Part shown: piece after piece, positions 9,501 through 19,761 of the stretch
How positions within the stretch are numbered: the stretch's first letter is position 1
Layout of the letters: each line of letters starts with the position of its first letter
From: an uncultured Vibrio sp.
GTDB lineage: Bacteria; Pseudomonadota; Gammaproteobacteria; Enterobacterales; Vibrionaceae
DNA length: 64,000 nucleotides
Assembly (NCBI GenBank): GCA_947504195.1
Contig: CANNGN010000007.1
Location: 124,001-188,000 of the forward strand
Direction: 5' to 3'
Notes under the pieces: generated by a model
Seen by the model: only the letters and a program-made list of their open reading frames with translations
Databases searched by the model: none
Told to the model about the DNA's origin: nothing
Program-made: the position numbers and the translations under genes

Positions 9501-10543
9501 TGAGTTTGCCCTAAAGTACTTTTCTGCAAATTAGTGAGTGCGTCGACCAATTGTGGTGATGGTGTTGAATGTAACAGCGGTAACATAATCATCCGTAGCT
9601 GTGGAATCATCACCAGATCGGCAAACAATTGATTAAACAAATTTTGATCTTGGGTTTGAGCAAGTCGAACTAGAAATAACTCCGCCTTAGCGGTTTCTGC
9701 AAGGGCTTGCCAGCTTCGGCCTGCCAGAGCGACCAATATTTCTGGGTGACATAACTGAGCCTGAGACAATAGCTGTTGAACAACATCGGTTAAATGCTGG
9801 TTATCGCCACCTGATAATGCTCTGATCAATGCTGAGAGTAAAAACAAATCAGGTTCATCACCTTGCATCTCATCCAAGGTAAATTCAGCCAGTTTATTGC
9901 TGAGATCACTGGTTAGAGAGACATGTTCCAATGCGCCAAGTAAACCGTATAGAGGCTGGCTTGGTAGGTGCTTGAGTGAGCGTATGAAATGGCGATGATT
10001 TTGTTCATCAGATAATCGAGCCGCCATATCAGTAATACCTTGTAAGCCGACACTTTGCCATTTGTCCCATCCGAGTTCGCCTTTAAAGTAGTGTTGGGCG
10101 TGCTCGTAATATTGGCTTGCTGGATGTGATAGCTTCGCACGCACTAGGCTGTGGAGTACCGCCATTTTTTCTTCGTTTGGCTTAAACGTGAAAGGGTTGT
10201 TTGCCAGTTTGTTTTGTTGTTCTTCGCTTAAATTATTGGTTAAACGTGTGCCCATCGCTTCTAACACATAGCGAATGAATTGTCCCACGTTGGCAGGCAT
10301 CAGTAATCCACGTTCATCCAGTTCGAAGTTAAGAAACCAGAACCAAGGCTGCTTAGATTCATTCCAATAGACGATAGCAAACTTAGCATGGCGTTGAAGC
10401 GGATAAGGATAGGGTTGCTGCCCTTGTTCAACGCTGGCGAATTGCTGGTTGTCGATAAGCTGAATACGGCGGCCTAAGTCGAACACCATGTAGTCGCATT
10501 CACTTTCGCTAACGAGTTGGCTAAGAGTATCTATGGTTTGCAT
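9497..10543 (-). CDS. DUF3549 family protein
   Basis: This 348-residue protein looks cytoplasmic, with no signal peptide or membrane segment. It starts MQTIDTLSQLVSESECDYMVFDLGRR and has the conserved tract KQPWFWFLNFELDERG near residues 64-79. The C-terminal half is helical, with repeated leucine-rich helices suggestive of an alpha-solenoid. It belongs to the DUF3549 family of marine gammaproteobacteria, and its role is unknown. It is coupled by a 4-bp overlap to the DUF3301 gene downstream and divergent from yqcC-truC. Confidence 0.82.
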   Translation of the reverse strand: MQTIDTLSQLVSESECDYMVFDLGRRIQLIDNQQFASVEQGQQPYPYPLQRHAKFAIVYWNESKQPWFWFLNFELDERGLLMPANVGQFIRYVLEAMGTRLTNNLSEEQQNKLANNPFTFKPNEEKMAVLHSLVRAKLSHPASQYYEHAQHYFKGELGWDKWQSVGLQGITDMAARLSDEQNHRHFIRSLKHLPSQPLYGLLGALEHVSLTSDLSNKLAEFTLDEMQGDEPDLFLLSALIRALSGGDNQHLTDVVQQLLSQAQLCHPEILVALAGRSWQALAETAKAELFLVRLAQTQDQNLFNQLFADLVMIPQLRMIMLPLLHSTPSPQLVDALTNLQKSTLGQTQ

Positions 10544-10711
10544 ATATCATCCGATGAAAAGGGGTAATTTGAATCAGTTAGTTCCTAAGGCCATGTACGT
10601 CTATGATTGGGTTTGCACACACTTTAGGGAGTTTGACTCTATCAGTTATTCTTCAATAGATGGTACTCTATAGCACGTTTTCAAGTCCGACAAAAAAATT
10701 AAGCACGCTCG

Positions 10712-11023
10712 ATGACCAGAATTGTTTCCCTTATCTCGCTTTTAGACCAACTCGAAATGAAATTGAATGGCCTAAATTTATGGCAAACGACCCCTCCTAA
10801 TGAAGAAGCATTAAGCAGTTTGGTTCCTTTCGCCATGGATACACTAGCCCCCGAACAATGGCTGCAGTGGATTTTTATTCCCAAAATGCGTCACGCTTTG
10901 AATGAGAATAACCTTCCTCGAGGTTTTTCGATAGAACCTTATTTCGCACAAGTTTGGCAAGGAAAGCCGGCTTATTCGTCTTTACTCAATATCATTCAGC
11001 AGATCGATAAGGTGTGCCAATAA
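10712..11023 (+). CDS. yqcC: YqcC family protein (DUF446)
   Basis: This 103-residue soluble helical protein is of the YqcC/DUF446 family. Conserved features are LWQTTPPNEEALSS (about residues 23-36), PFAMDTL and EQWLQWIFIPKM (about 47-60). In enterobacteria yqcC lies directly upstream of truC (yqcB), and here the stop TAA shares an A with the truC ATG, so the arrangement is the same. No function is established; the constant linkage suggests a link with tRNA modification. Confidence 0.9.
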   Translation: MTRIVSLISLLDQLEMKLNGLNLWQTTPPNEEALSSLVPFAMDTLAPEQWLQWIFIPKMRHALNENNLPRGFSIEPYFAQVWQGKPAYSSLLNIIQQIDKVCQ

Positions 11024-11751
11024 TGTTAGAAATACTCTATCAAGATGACTACTTGGTCGCGGTGAATAAGCCAGCAGGAATGTTGGTACACCGCTCTTGG
11101 CTGGATAAACACGAAACCCAATTTGTAATGCAAACCTTGCGGGACCAAATTGGCCAGCATGTGTTCCCGTTACATCGCTTAGATAGGCCTACGTCTGGTG
11201 TGTTAGTGTTTGCATTGTCGAGCGAAGTGGCTGCTAAGGTGATGCCGATGTTTGCAGAGCATCAAATGGAGAAAACCTATTATGCTGTGGTCCGAGGTTG
11301 GATTGAAGAAGAAGCAAGGTTGGATTATCCGCTTACCCAAGAGCTCGATAAAATCGCGGACAAATTTGCCAAACAAGATAAACCTGCTCAAGAGGCTGTG
11401 ACCTATTATCGACCAATAGCCCATATTGAAGTGCCGTTTTCAACTGGACGTTTTCCAACCAGCCGATATTCGCTAGTCGAGATGAAACCAGAGACTGGGC
11501 GAAAGCACCAATTGCGACGTCATATGCATCATATTAGCCATCCGATTATTGGTGATACCAATCATGGTGATGGAAAGCATAATCGATTGTTTAGAGAGCA
11601 TTTTGACGCTCACCGATTACTGCTGCATGCGGCTGAACTAAGCTTTATACATCCCTATACCGAACAAGAATTGGTGTTAAAAGCGAACTATGATGAGGTA
11701 TGGTTGCATTTATTTGAACAATTTAAATGGCCGTTAGATAAATGCTCATAG
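11023..11751 (+). CDS. truC: tRNA pseudouridine(65) synthase TruC
   Basis: TruC isomerises uridine 65 in certain tRNAs (tRNA-Ile1 and tRNA-Asp in E. coli). The 242-residue protein starts MLEILYQDDYLVAVNKPAG and contains the RluA-family catalytic motif HRLDRPTSG near residues 50-58, whose aspartate is the nucleophile, with KPETGRKHQLRRH near 152. The ATG at 11023 overlaps the yqcC stop (TAATG); a GTG at 11014 is possible but less likely. It ends at a terminator shared with dxs. Confidence 0.95.
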   Translation: MLEILYQDDYLVAVNKPAGMLVHRSWLDKHETQFVMQTLRDQIGQHVFPLHRLDRPTSGVLVFALSSEVAAKVMPMFAEHQMEKTYYAVVRGWIEEEARLDYPLTQELDKIADKFAKQDKPAQEAVTYYRPIAHIEVPFSTGRFPTSRYSLVEMKPETGRKHQLRRHMHHISHPIIGDTNHGDGKHNRLFREHFDAHRLLLHAAELSFIHPYTEQELVLKANYDEVWLHLFEQFKWPLDKCS

Positions 11752-11787
11752 ATTTTTGAGCTGGATAATATTTGAAAAGGGACTCAA

Positions 11788-11816
11788 TAAAAAAGCGCCA
11801 GACACGGCGCTTTTTT
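11788..11816 (+). terminator. Bidirectional terminator truC / dxs
   Basis: AAAAAAGCGCC and GGCGCTTTTTT pair across a short AGACAC loop, with runs of A and T on both sides. It serves the convergent truC and dxs units. Confidence 0.88.
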
Positions 11817-11857
11817 GTAGGGTTAATACGACAAGTTATGTCGGGGTTCGATGGTCA

Positions 11858-13723
11858 CTATCTGTTGAGGTAGCTGTTGATGGCGTTGATAATGCCATCT
11901 GCATCTAATCCCAATTCTTCGTACAATTCATCTTGTGTTCCCTGATGAATAAACTCATCTGGTAAACCCAGTGTCAGGGTTGGCTTAATGCACTTTTCTT
12001 GCATCATAAACTCGATCACCGCCGAGCCAGCTCCTCCAGCGATCGCGTTTTCTTCGAGTGTGACAATCACATCGTGCGTTTGGCACATCTCTTTGATAAG
12101 TTCTTTATCTAGTGGCTTAACAAAACGCATATCGATAACGGTCGCGTCCAGTTGTTCCGCTGCGACAACCGCATTGTGAAGTAACGGACCGAAGCTGAGA
12201 ATGGCACATTGTTTTCCTTCGCGAATGACGCGGCCTTTACCAATTTCAACAGCAGTAAATTCGTTAGTCGCGACGGTGCCATTACCAGAACCACGAGGGT
12301 AACGAACCGCACTTGGCCCTTGATGTTGATGGCCGGTATATAGCATTTGACGACACTCATTTTCATCGCTTGGAGCCATAATCACCAAGTTAGGGATGCA
12401 ACGCATAAAGCTAAGGTCGAATGCACCTTGGTGTGTTTGTCCATCAGCTCCAACTAATCCAGCACGGTCGATGGCAAACATTACCGGTAGGTTCATGATC
12501 GCAACATCGTGAATAAGCTGATCATAGCCTCGTTGGAGGAAGGTAGAATAGATAGCCACGATCGGATGATCGCCCGCTATCGCCATGCCTGTTGCCAAAG
12601 TCACTGCATGCTGTTCAGCAATCGCAACATCAAAATATTGGCTTGGGTATTCTTTGGAAAAACGCACCATGCCAGAGCCTTCACGCATGGCTGGCGTGAT
12701 TGCCATTAGCTTAGGATCTTGTGCGGCCATGTCACATAAGAAATCCCCAAAAATGTTAGAAAAAGTTGGGGGATTATTGTTACTTTTCGGTAATGACGAA
12801 TGGCTCGGATCGAATTTAGGTACGCCATGGTAGCCAATTGGATCTTTCTCTGCTGGCTCATAACCTTTGCCTTTTTTGGTCATAATATGCAGAAATTGAG
12901 GCCCTTTGAGGTCTCTCATGTTACGGAGCGTTTTTTCTAGCTCAAGAACATCGTGACCATCGATTGGACCGATATAATTGAATCCCAGCTCTTCAAAAAG
13001 AGTGCCGGGTACTACCATGCCTTTTATGTGCTCTTCTGTTTTCTTAACCAATTCTTTAATTGGTGGAATACCAGAAAGTACTTTCTTGCCACCTTCCCGA
13101 ATTGTGGTGTAGAGATTTCCTGAAAGCAGTTGTGCTAGGTGATTATTTAATGCGCCCACGTTTTCAGAGATCGACATTTCATTATCGTTGAGCACGACAA
13201 GCATATCGTTGTGGATGTCTCCAGCGTGGTTTAGGGCTTCAAATGCCATGCCTGCGGTGATGGCTCCATCACCAATAACACTCACAACACGGCGAGATTT
13301 TTCTTCTTTGGCAGCACTGATTGCAATACCTAATGCGGCACTAATCGATGTTGAAGAGTGTCCGACAGACAGCGTGTCATACTCGCTCTCTTCACGCCAA
13401 GGGAAAGGGTGAAGTCCCCCTTTTTGCCTTATCGTCGGCAGCTTATCGCGTCGGCCAGTTAAAATTTTATGAGGGTATGCTTGATGACCTACATCCCAAA
13501 TCAAGCGATCATGAGGGGTATGATAGACGTAGTGTAAAGCCACCGTCAGTTCGACAGTACCGAGTCCAGAGGCCAGATGTCCGCTTGATTGACTGACACT
13601 ATTGAGTAAATACGTTCTCAGTTCATCGCATAGTTTAGGCAACATCTCCTTTGGCAGAGAGCGAAGCTCATCTGGGGTATTGGCCAAAGCTAATGTTGGA
13701 TATTTAGAAATATTCAGAGTCAT
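11858..13723 (-). CDS. dxs: 1-deoxy-D-xylulose-5-phosphate synthase
   Basis: Dxs condenses pyruvate with glyceraldehyde 3-phosphate, using thiamine diphosphate, in the first step of the MEP isoprenoid pathway. The 621-residue protein has the expected transketolase-like layout. The thiamine diphosphate motif [19 protein letters not shown]...LNDN spans about residues 152-182. The pyrimidine-binding domain contains [15 protein letters not shown] near 370. A C-terminal transketolase domain follows (RYPRGSGNG near 475). It lies just after ispA on the same strand, forming the xseB-ispA-dxs operon known from enterobacteria. Confidence 0.98.
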   Translation of the reverse strand: MTLNISKYPTLALANTPDELRSLPKEMLPKLCDELRTYLLNSVSQSSGHLASGLGTVELTVALHYVYHTPHDRLIWDVGHQAYPHKILTGRRDKLPTIRQKGGLHPFPWREESEYDTLSVGHSSTSISAALGIAISAAKEEKSRRVVSVIGDGAITAGMAFEALNHAGDIHNDMLVVLNDNEMSISENVGALNNHLAQLLSGNLYTTIREGGKKVLSGIPPIKELVKKTEEHIKGMVVPGTLFEELGFNYIGPIDGHDVLELEKTLRNMRDLKGPQFLHIMTKKGKGYEPAEKDPIGYHGVPKFDPSHSSLPKSNNNPPTFSNIFGDFLCDMAAQDPKLMAITPAMREGSGMVRFSKEYPSQYFDVAIAEQHAVTLATGMAIAGDHPIVAIYSTFLQRGYDQLIHDVAIMNLPVMFAIDRAGLVGADGQTHQGAFDLSFMRCIPNLVIMAPSDENECRQMLYTGHQHQGPSAVRYPRGSGNGTVATNEFTAVEIGKGRVIREGKQCAILSFGPLLHNAVVAAEQLDATVIDMRFVKPLDKELIKEMCQTHDVIVTLEENAIAGGAGSAVIEFMMQEKCIKPTLTLGLPDEFIHQGTQDELYEELGLDADGIINAINSYLNR

Positions 13724-13746
13724 AGTTACGCGCTTATAAATTCTTT

Positions 13747-14631
13747 TTAATTCTTGCGCTCGATGACATATCGGGCGAATTGTTCAAGTTTACTGGTATC
13801 AAAAGGAATGGCATCAAGAGCTTCGAGAGCATCTTCGAGAAGCAAATTCGCTTTTTGTTGAGCACCGGCTAGTCCTAGAATAGCAGGATAGGTGCTTTTG
13901 TTGAGTTTAGTATCGGAACCTTGTGGTTTACCTAGCGTTTTTGTATCACTTGTTATGTCCAAAATATCATCTTGAACTTGAAACGCCAACCCGACAGCGG
14001 CGGCATAGCGATCTAAATAAGGTAATAACTTAATACCTTTTTCACCCGCTGAAAGTGCGCCTAAGCGAATGGCACATCCTATCAGTGCACCTGTTTTATT
14101 GCGGTGAATAGTTTCAAGTTCATTGAGTTCGACGAGTCGATTTTCTGCTTTTAGATCGAGGGATTGTCCTAAACACATGCCATTTGCACCTGAAGCATTG
14201 GCAAGCGTTTGAATCATTTTGATACGCTGAGGTTCAGCATCTGCGCTTAACATACCCTCAGATAAGATCGTGAACGCTAGGGTTTGCAGAGAGTCGCCCG
14301 CTAAGATGGCGGTAGCATCATCAAACTTAATATGACAAGTTGCATGACCTCGACGTAGTTCATCATTATCCATAGCAGGAAGATCATCATGGATCAGTGA
14401 ATAGGCATGAATACATTCGATGGCACTTGCAGGGGTATCCAGTTGTTCTAAACTGCACCCAAGCATTTCTCCGGTAATATATACCAGATAAGGTCGTGCT
14501 CGTTTACCACCCAACAATAGCCCGTAGCGCATTGCTTGAGTTAGCGAGTCTTGCTGCATTGGCAGCTGATCTAACCAGCTATTTAATTGCTGACTGTTTC
14601 TTTCCTGATAGAGTGCTAAATCTGAAATCAT
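13747..14631 (-). CDS. ispA: (2E,6E)-farnesyl diphosphate synthase
   Basis: IspA joins dimethylallyl diphosphate and two isopentenyl diphosphates to make farnesyl diphosphate, feeding undecaprenyl, quinone and other isoprenoid synthesis. I place the start at the ATG at 14631 (MISDLALYQ), giving 294 residues. The longer frame would overlap xseB and adds non-conserved residues. [10 protein letters not shown] precedes the first aspartate-rich motif DDLPAMDND (about residue 85), and the second, DDILD, is near 224. The start lies 7 bp after the xseB stop, and dxs follows in the same operon. Confidence 0.96.
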   Translation of the reverse strand: MISDLALYQERNSQQLNSWLDQLPMQQDSLTQAMRYGLLLGGKRARPYLVYITGEMLGCSLEQLDTPASAIECIHAYSLIHDDLPAMDNDELRRGHATCHIKFDDATAILAGDSLQTLAFTILSEGMLSADAEPQRIKMIQTLANASGANGMCLGQSLDLKAENRLVELNELETIHRNKTGALIGCAIRLGALSAGEKGIKLLPYLDRYAAAVGLAFQVQDDILDITSDTKTLGKPQGSDTKLNKSTYPAILGLAGAQQKANLLLEDALEALDAIPFDTSKLEQFARYVIERKN

Positions 14632-14638
14632 GGCAATC

Positions 14639-14893
14639 TTATTTATTTGGCTCAGATAGTGAAGGTGTAAAATCATCGAGTGGAGCTTCATCACTTTCAC
14701 TCAGCAATATTTGGACTCGTTGTTCAGCATTGCTTAATTTCACTTGTCCTGCTCGGGCTAGGGCGATGCCACGCTCAAACGTTTTTAGTGCATCTTCAAG
14801 CGCAAGCTCTCCTTGCTCTAGCTGATTAACCAAACTATCGAGTTCTTCAATTGTCGCTTCATAGGACATATTTTCTGGTTTTTTACTGGCCAT
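14639..14893 (-). CDS. xseB: Exodeoxyribonuclease VII small subunit
   Basis: XseB is the small helical subunit of exonuclease VII, which degrades single-stranded DNA with several copies of XseB per XseA. The 84-residue product contains the conserved YEATIEELDSLVNQLEQGEL and FERGIALARAGQVKL tracts. I start at the ATG at 14893 (MASKKPENMSYE); an ATG six bases upstream is possible. It is the first gene of xseB-ispA-dxs. Confidence 0.96.
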   Translation of the reverse strand: MASKKPENMSYEATIEELDSLVNQLEQGELALEDALKTFERGIALARAGQVKLSNAEQRVQILLSESDEAPLDDFTPSLSEPNK

Positions 14894-15206
14894 AATCATT
14901 TCATCATTAAGATAATGGTGGGAAGTTACCCTAGGGCGCTATCTTGGTCAAATTTAACGAGGATAATTTCATTCAAATAGCCATTTTTATGACTAAGCTA
15001 TTAAACGTATAAAAAAATTGTTGCCAATATTCTTACATTGATGAGAAGGGTTCACGGTGAAGTAGGAATTTTTGACCTACAATAGAGTTATATTGAATTT
15101 ATTTACGATGTGAACCAATAATTTAACTAAAGCTTTTTCGGCTCAGCCGATACAAATTATGGTTAGGTTAATCTCGAAGAATAATGAATAGCATGAGGAG
15201 TGCTTT
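14894..15206. promoter_or_regulatory. Divergent intergenic region xseB / pomA
   Basis: About 310 bp without a gene. It must hold the minus-strand promoter for xseB-ispA-dxs and the plus-strand promoter for pomAB. The one clear signal is the sigma-28-type promoter at 15128-15153, listed separately. I find no RNA gene or long repeat. Confidence 0.6.
15128..15153 (+). promoter_or_regulatory. Sigma-28 (FliA) type promoter for pomAB
   Basis: TAAA at 15128-15131 and GCCGATAC at 15146-15153 are separated by 14 nt. The E. coli/Vibrio FliA consensus is TAAA-N15-GCCGATAA, so seven of eight -10 bases match and spacing is one base short. It lies about 54 bp upstream of the pomA start. Late flagellar and motor genes are the expected sigma-28 targets. 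Confidence 0.75.
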
Positions 15207-15971
15207 GTGGATCTAGCAACACTAGTCGGTCTTTTAGGCGGCTTTGCCTTCGTAATTATGGCGATGATCTTAGGCGGAAGCTTAATGATGTTCTTCGACG
15301 TCACCTCAATTTTGATTGTGGTAGGTGGTTCTATCTTTGTCGTAATGATGAAATTTACGCTCGGCGGATTCTTAGGATCGGCAAAAGTCGCGGCCAAGGC
15401 GTTTATGTTTAAATCGGACAGCCCAGAAGATTTAATCGCAAAAGTGGTTGAAATGGCAGATGCTGCACGTAAAGGGGGCTTTCTTGCATTGGAAGAGATG
15501 GAAATTACCAATAGCTTTATGCAGAAAGGTATCGATATGCTGGTTGATGGGCACGACAGTGATGTGGTTCGTGCCGCGATGCAAAAAGATATTGTACTGA
15601 CTGATGAGCGTCACAATTCAAGTATTGAAGTTTTTCGTGCATTTGGTGACGTTGCACCCGCGATGGGGATGATTGGGACACTGGTTGGTTTGGTTGCGAT
15701 GCTATCAAATATGGATGATCCAAAATCAATTGGTCCTGCAATGGCGGTGGCACTCTTAACCACACTTTATGGTGCAATATTGTCAAATATGGTCTTTTTC
15801 CCACTTGCCGATAAATTATCCTTACGTCGTGGAGAAGAAACATTGAATCGTCGTTTGATAATGGATGGTGTTTTAGCGATTCAAGATGGTCAAAACCCAC
15901 GTGTTATTGATGGATTCTTGCAAAACTACATCAATGAAGGCAAAAGAGCTGCAGGTGTTGATGGTGAATAA
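15207..15971 (+). CDS. pomA: Sodium-driven flagellar stator protein PomA
   Basis: PomA is the MotA-type stator subunit that, with PomB, forms the inner-membrane sodium channel driving the polar flagellum. The 254-residue protein is close to full-length PomA. Two N-terminal membrane helices come at about 6-25 and 29-50. A large cytoplasmic loop follows, carrying the charged residues that contact FliG (DAARKGGFLALEE region). The last two helices are at about 147-170 and 181-200, with VAPAMGMIGTLVGLVAML between loop and third helix. The start is GTG at 15207 with GAGGAG 6 bp upstream. pomB follows after 41 bp. Confidence 0.97.
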   Translation: MDLATLVGLLGGFAFVIMAMILGGSLMMFFDVTSILIVVGGSIFVVMMKFTLGGFLGSAKVAAKAFMFKSDSPEDLIAKVVEMADAARKGGFLALEEMEITNSFMQKGIDMLVDGHDSDVVRAAMQKDIVLTDERHNSSIEVFRAFGDVAPAMGMIGTLVGLVAMLSNMDDPKSIGPAMAVALLTTLYGAILSNMVFFPLADKLSLRRGEETLNRRLIMDGVLAIQDGQNPRVIDGFLQNYINEGKRAAGVDGE

Positions 15972-16012
15972 TCTAACCTCAGCCAGCACTCCTAACCTAA
16001 AGGAGCCAAGTC

Positions 16013-16966
16013 ATGTCTGATGAAGAAAACTGTACCTGTCCTCCTCCCGGTTTACCTCTATGGATGGGTACGTTCGCTGACCTGATGTCACTACTCATGT
16101 GCTTCTTCGTGTTACTGCTTTCATTCTCTGAAATGGACGTGTTGAAATTTAAACAAATTGCAGGCTCGATGAAGTTTGCATTTGGTGTGCAAAATAGACT
16201 CGATGTAAAAGATATCCCAAAAGGGACCAGTGTTATTGCGCAAGAATTTAGACCAGGGCGACCAGAGCCGACGCCGATCGACGTGATCATGCAGCAAACA
16301 ATTGATATCACTCAGCAGACTCTGGAGTTTCAAGAAGGCGATTCTGATCGTGCTGGTGGAAATCAAAAAGAAGATGGTGATGCAAACGGTGGTCAATCAC
16401 CTCAGGATTCCACTGAGCAAATGGCAGAATCGGAAACGCAGCAACAGGCTCAACAAATGGCCGAAGCGATGACCGAAGAGATGGAGACGGTGCTCGAAAG
16501 TATCAGAAAAGCGCTAGACAGAGAAATAGCACAAGGAGCGATTGAAGTTGATAACTTAGGTCAGCAAATCATTATTCGATTGCGAGAGAAGGGAGCGTTT
16601 CCTCAAGGTTCAGCATTCTTACAACCTAAATTTCGTCCTTTAGTTCGTCAAATTGCCGATTTAGTTAAAGACGTACCAGGAGTTGTTATGGTGTCAGGTC
16701 ATACTGATAATCAGCCAACGGAATCAGAGCTTTACCGCTCGAATTGGGATCTATCTGCGCAAAGAGCGGTATCTGTTGCTCAGGAAATGGAACGAGTTCC
16801 CGGGTTTAATCATGCAAGATTACGAGTGAGAGGTGTCGCAGATACCGAGCCAGTATCGACCAATGAGACGCCGCTTGGCCGAGCACAAAACCGTCGAGTT
16901 GAAATTAATATTCTCCAGGGTGAACCGCTTCTTAGTGATGAAGTCTCGATTGCATCACCTCAATAA
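16013..16966 (+). CDS. pomB: Sodium-driven flagellar stator protein PomB
   Basis: PomB is the MotB-type partner of PomA. Its single membrane helix (about residues 18-40) contains the ion-carrying aspartate, here Asp23 in GTFADLMSLL. Next come the plug/linker region and a Gln/Glu-rich linker (about 125-165) that differs between vibrios. A C-terminal OmpA-like peptidoglycan-binding domain (about 185-300) contains SGHTDNQPTES and NRRVEI. The protein has 317 residues, with AAAGGAG upstream of the ATG. A UUCG-capped terminator follows, so pomAB form one two-gene unit. Confidence 0.97.
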   Translation: MSDEENCTCPPPGLPLWMGTFADLMSLLMCFFVLLLSFSEMDVLKFKQIAGSMKFAFGVQNRLDVKDIPKGTSVIAQEFRPGRPEPTPIDVIMQQTIDITQQTLEFQEGDSDRAGGNQKEDGDANGGQSPQDSTEQMAESETQQQAQQMAEAMTEEMETVLESIRKALDREIAQGAIEVDNLGQQIIIRLREKGAFPQGSAFLQPKFRPLVRQIADLVKDVPGVVMVSGHTDNQPTESELYRSNWDLSAQRAVSVAQEMERVPGFNHARLRVRGVADTEPVSTNETPLGRAQNRRVEINILQGEPLLSDEVSIASPQ

Positions 16967-16986
16967 ATAGGCAGAAAATGAAATAA

Positions 16987-17014
16987 AAAGGTAAGCTTCG
17001 GCTTGCCTTTTTTG
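16987..17014 (+). terminator. Terminator after pomB
   Basis: AAAGGTAAGC and GCTTGCCTTT pair around a TTCG tetraloop, with one G-U pair and a T-tract. It separates pomAB from thiI. Confidence 0.9.
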
Positions 17015-17126
17015 TCCTTTCCTTAGTGTTTCAATCTCGTGTATAATCTTGCGCCTCCACGCTGGTCGCTATTAGATCGTGTCTACTATTGTTAATTTGA
17101 TTAACCGGAACATTGCGAATACTCCT

Positions 17127-18575
17127 ATGAAGTTTATTGTTAAGCCCCATCCAGAGATTTTTGTTAAAAGCGAATCTGTTCGCAAACGTTTTACCAAGAT
17201 TCTTGAAGGTAATATTCGTAATATCGTCAAACGTCGTACTCAATCGGTGTCGGTATTTAATCGTCGCGACCACATTGAAGTTACCTCTGAAAGTGATGAG
17301 TTTTTTCAAGAAACGTTAGAGATATTGACGCATACGCCGGGTATCGCTCAGGTACTTGAAGTTCTGCAGTCTGAATTTACCGACCTTCACAATATATACG
17401 AACAAGTCCTAGCGCATAGCCAAGATAAAATCGTAGATAAAACGTTTGTGGTTCGGGCAAAGCGCCGTGGTAAACATGATTTTACGTCGATTGAACTTGA
17501 GCGTTATGTTGGTGGTGGGCTTAACCAAGCGGTAGAAAGTGCCAAAGTTAAGCTAAAAAAACCCGATGTGACCATCAATGTTGAAATAGCAGAAGGCAAG
17601 CTTAATCAAGTGATTGCGCGCTACAAAGGGTTAGGTGGCTTCCCATTGGGCACACAAGAAGATGTATTGAGTTTGATTTCCGGTGGCTTTGATTCCGGTG
17701 TGTCGAGCTATCTACATATCAAGCGTGGTTCGAAAGTTCACTACTGTTTCTTTAATCTTGGTGGGCCTGCGCACGAGATTGGTGTTAAGCAAGTAGCGCA
17801 TTATTTATGGAATAAATATGGGTCATCGGCAAAGGTGCGTTTTATTTCTGTCGATTTTGAACCGGTTGTTGCAGAAATCTTAGAGAAAGTCGATGACGGC
17901 CAAATGGGTGTTGTGCTCAAACGGATGTTTATGCGTGCTGCGGGTATGATTGCTGAAAAGCTTGGCGTACAAGCTTTAGTCACTGGTGAAGCACTGGGGC
18001 AAGTTTCTAGCCAAACCTTAACGAACTTGCGCATGATCGATAATGTCACTGATACATTGATTTTACGTCCTCTGATTAACTGGGATAAAGAAGATATCAT
18101 TAATGTGGCGAGACAAATCGGCACTGAAGATTTCGCTAAAACCATGCCAGAATACTGTGGTGTGATTTCAAAAAATCCAACCGTGAAAGCAGTTAAAGCA
18201 AAACTAGAGAAAGAAGAAAATAACTTCGATTTCTCCATTCTTGAGAACGTCGTATTTAGTGCTCGTCAGATGGATATTCGTAAGATTGCCGAAGAGAGCC
18301 AGGAGCAAGTTCCTGATGTCGAATCGGTCGATCAAGTGGAAGTGAATGCGGTCGTATTGGATATCCGTAGCCCAGATGAAGAAGACGATAACTCTCTTGT
18401 GATTGATGGTGTTGAAGTTCAACATCTACCTTTCTATAAATTGGCAACGAAGTTCGGTGATTTGGACCAATCAAGAACCTATCTTCTCTATTGTGCGCGT
18501 GGTGTGATGAGTCGTTTGCAAGCTCTGTATCTTAAAGAGCAGGGTTTTAATAACGTAAAAGTTTATCGTCCTTAG
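17127..18575 (+). CDS. thiI: tRNA uracil 4-sulfurtransferase ThiI
   Basis: ThiI puts the 4-thiouridine at position 8 of tRNAs and also passes sulfur for thiamine thiazole synthesis. From ATG 17127 the protein has 482 residues, the same as in E. coli; a longer frame from 17079 adds unconserved residues. It has an N-terminal ferredoxin-like/THUMP region (to about 165) and the PP-loop ATP-binding motif [11 protein letters not shown] (about 184-194). A C-terminal rhodanese domain carries the persulfide cysteine in [11 protein letters not shown] (about Cys456). Confidence 0.97.
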   Translation: MKFIVKPHPEIFVKSESVRKRFTKILEGNIRNIVKRRTQSVSVFNRRDHIEVTSESDEFFQETLEILTHTPGIAQVLEVLQSEFTDLHNIYEQVLAHSQDKIVDKTFVVRAKRRGKHDFTSIELERYVGGGLNQAVESAKVKLKKPDVTINVEIAEGKLNQVIARYKGLGGFPLGTQEDVLSLISGGFDSGVSSYLHIKRGSKVHYCFFNLGGPAHEIGVKQVAHYLWNKYGSSAKVRFISVDFEPVVAEILEKVDDGQMGVVLKRMFMRAAGMIAEKLGVQALVTGEALGQVSSQTLTNLRMIDNVTDTLILRPLINWDKEDIINVARQIGTEDFAKTMPEYCGVISKNPTVKAVKAKLEKEENNFDFSILENVVFSARQMDIRKIAEESQEQVPDVESVDQVEVNAVVLDIRSPDEEDDNSLVIDGVEVQHLPFYKLATKFGDLDQSRTYLLYCARGVMSRLQALYLKEQGFNNVKVYRP

Positions 18576-18614
18576 TCATCAATAGTGTTGATGGTTAGAA
18601 CGTAATCATTGTTG

Positions 18615-18642
18615 AAGCCGCCTTAAATTAGGCGGCTTTATT
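18615..18642 (+). terminator. Terminator after thiI
   Basis: AAGCCGCC and GGCGGCTT form the stem across an 8-nt AT loop, followed by a modest T-rich tail. Confidence 0.8.
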
Positions 18643-18746
18643 GTTTATATACTTGATAGGCGACAGTCTTGGCGTTAATGCATTAGTATTTATCTGGTGC
18701 GAGATGGAAAGGGTAGGAAGTCTATGGCGTTAATAGAAGGTGAGAT

Positions 18747-19373
18747 ATGACAACAACCGAGATTAATGGAGAGCAGAATCGAGCAACGTTTATTTTTGCT
18801 CATGGTGCTGGCGCAGGTCTGGATCACCCATTTATGGAGGCGATCGCATCACAGTTAGCGCAGAGCAATATTCGGGTTATTCGGTTTAATTTCCCCTATA
18901 TGGTTAGGCAAAAAGAAGAAAATAAAAGGCGACCCCCCGATCGCGCCCCCAAACTGCTTGAAGCCTTTGAAAGTGTGATAAACGAGTTTGCAGTTGATGG
19001 GCCGGTTGTGATTGGTGGCAAGTCGATGGGAGGTCGTATGGCCTCGTTGTTGGAAGAACATAACCGCGTCGCCGGTATCGCCTGTCTTGGGTTTCCATTT
19101 CATCCCCCGGGAAAGCCCGAGCGATTCAAAGGCGAGCATTTATCCCAATTAACCAAGCCGTGCTTAATTTTGCAAGGTGAGAGAGATACGTTTGGCCCCC
19201 GTGTTGAAGTTGAAGAGATGAATCTGAGCTCTTCAATCACTGTCGAGTATATCTCCGATGGTGACCACAGTTTTAAGCCGAGAAAAAAATCGGGTTTAAC
19301 CGAAGAAGAAAACCTCAGCCATGCTGCAAAAAAGCTGAGTCATTTTATTCTTGAGGTGTTGGATGAAAAGTAG
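18747..19373 (+). CDS. Alpha/beta hydrolase family protein (KANL3/Tex30-like)
   Basis: This 208-residue cytoplasmic hydrolase of unknown substrate has the KANL3/Tex30-like alpha/beta fold. The oxyanion strand FIFAHGAGAGLDHPFME lies near residues 15-31. The nucleophile elbow is GGKSMGGRMAS (about 91-101), with the acid in LQGERDTFG and the histidine in DGDHSFKPR. The catalytic triad is therefore intact. It is the first gene of a run in which each gene overlaps the next (11 bp with DUF423, then 4 bp with rlmM). Confidence 0.85.
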   Translation: MTTTEINGEQNRATFIFAHGAGAGLDHPFMEAIASQLAQSNIRVIRFNFPYMVRQKEENKRRPPDRAPKLLEAFESVINEFAVDGPVVIGGKSMGGRMASLLEEHNRVAGIACLGFPFHPPGKPERFKGEHLSQLTKPCLILQGERDTFGPRVEVEEMNLSSSITVEYISDGDHSFKPRKKSGLTEEENLSHAAKKLSHFILEVLDEK

Positions 19374-19761
19374 AAAATTGCTTAGCGTCGCAACACTCTA
19401 TGGCGGAGTCGCGGTCGCTTTAGGGGCTTTTGCAGCACATGGTTTGAAATCGTATCTTTCGGCTTATCATCTTGATGTCTTTAATACTGGCGTTGACTAT
19501 CAGTTTATTCATACATTAGCGCTTTTGGCTTGTGCTATTTTAATGCGGTTGACCAAAAGCGAAAAAGCGCAAAATTGTTTTTATCGTGCAGGCATTTGCT
19601 TTATTATCGGCGTCTTTTGTTTTAGTGGCAGTTTGTATGCACTGGCGCTAACAGGAATCAAATGGTTTGGTCCGATCACGCCTTTTGGTGGTCTGTTATT
19701 TATTATAGGTTGGGTGTTTATGGCACTTGGCGTAACAAAACTTGATGAGGTGAACGAGTGA
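19363..19761 (+). CDS. DUF423 family small membrane protein (YgdD-like)
   Basis: This 132-residue inner-membrane protein has four predicted helices. It starts [20 protein letters not shown] and contains [12 protein letters not shown], the typical DUF423/YgdD signature (GAfgAHgLk). Function is unknown. I choose the ATG at 19363, inside the end of the hydrolase gene. Its stop overlaps the rlmM GTG by 4 bp. In enterobacteria ygdD also precedes rlmM (ygdE), so the arrangement is conserved. Confidence 0.9.
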   Translation: MKSRKLLSVATLYGGVAVALGAFAAHGLKSYLSAYHLDVFNTGVDYQFIHTLALLACAILMRLTKSEKAQNCFYRAGICFIIGVFCFSGSLYALALTGIKWFGPITPFGGLLFIIGWVFMALGVTKLDEVNE

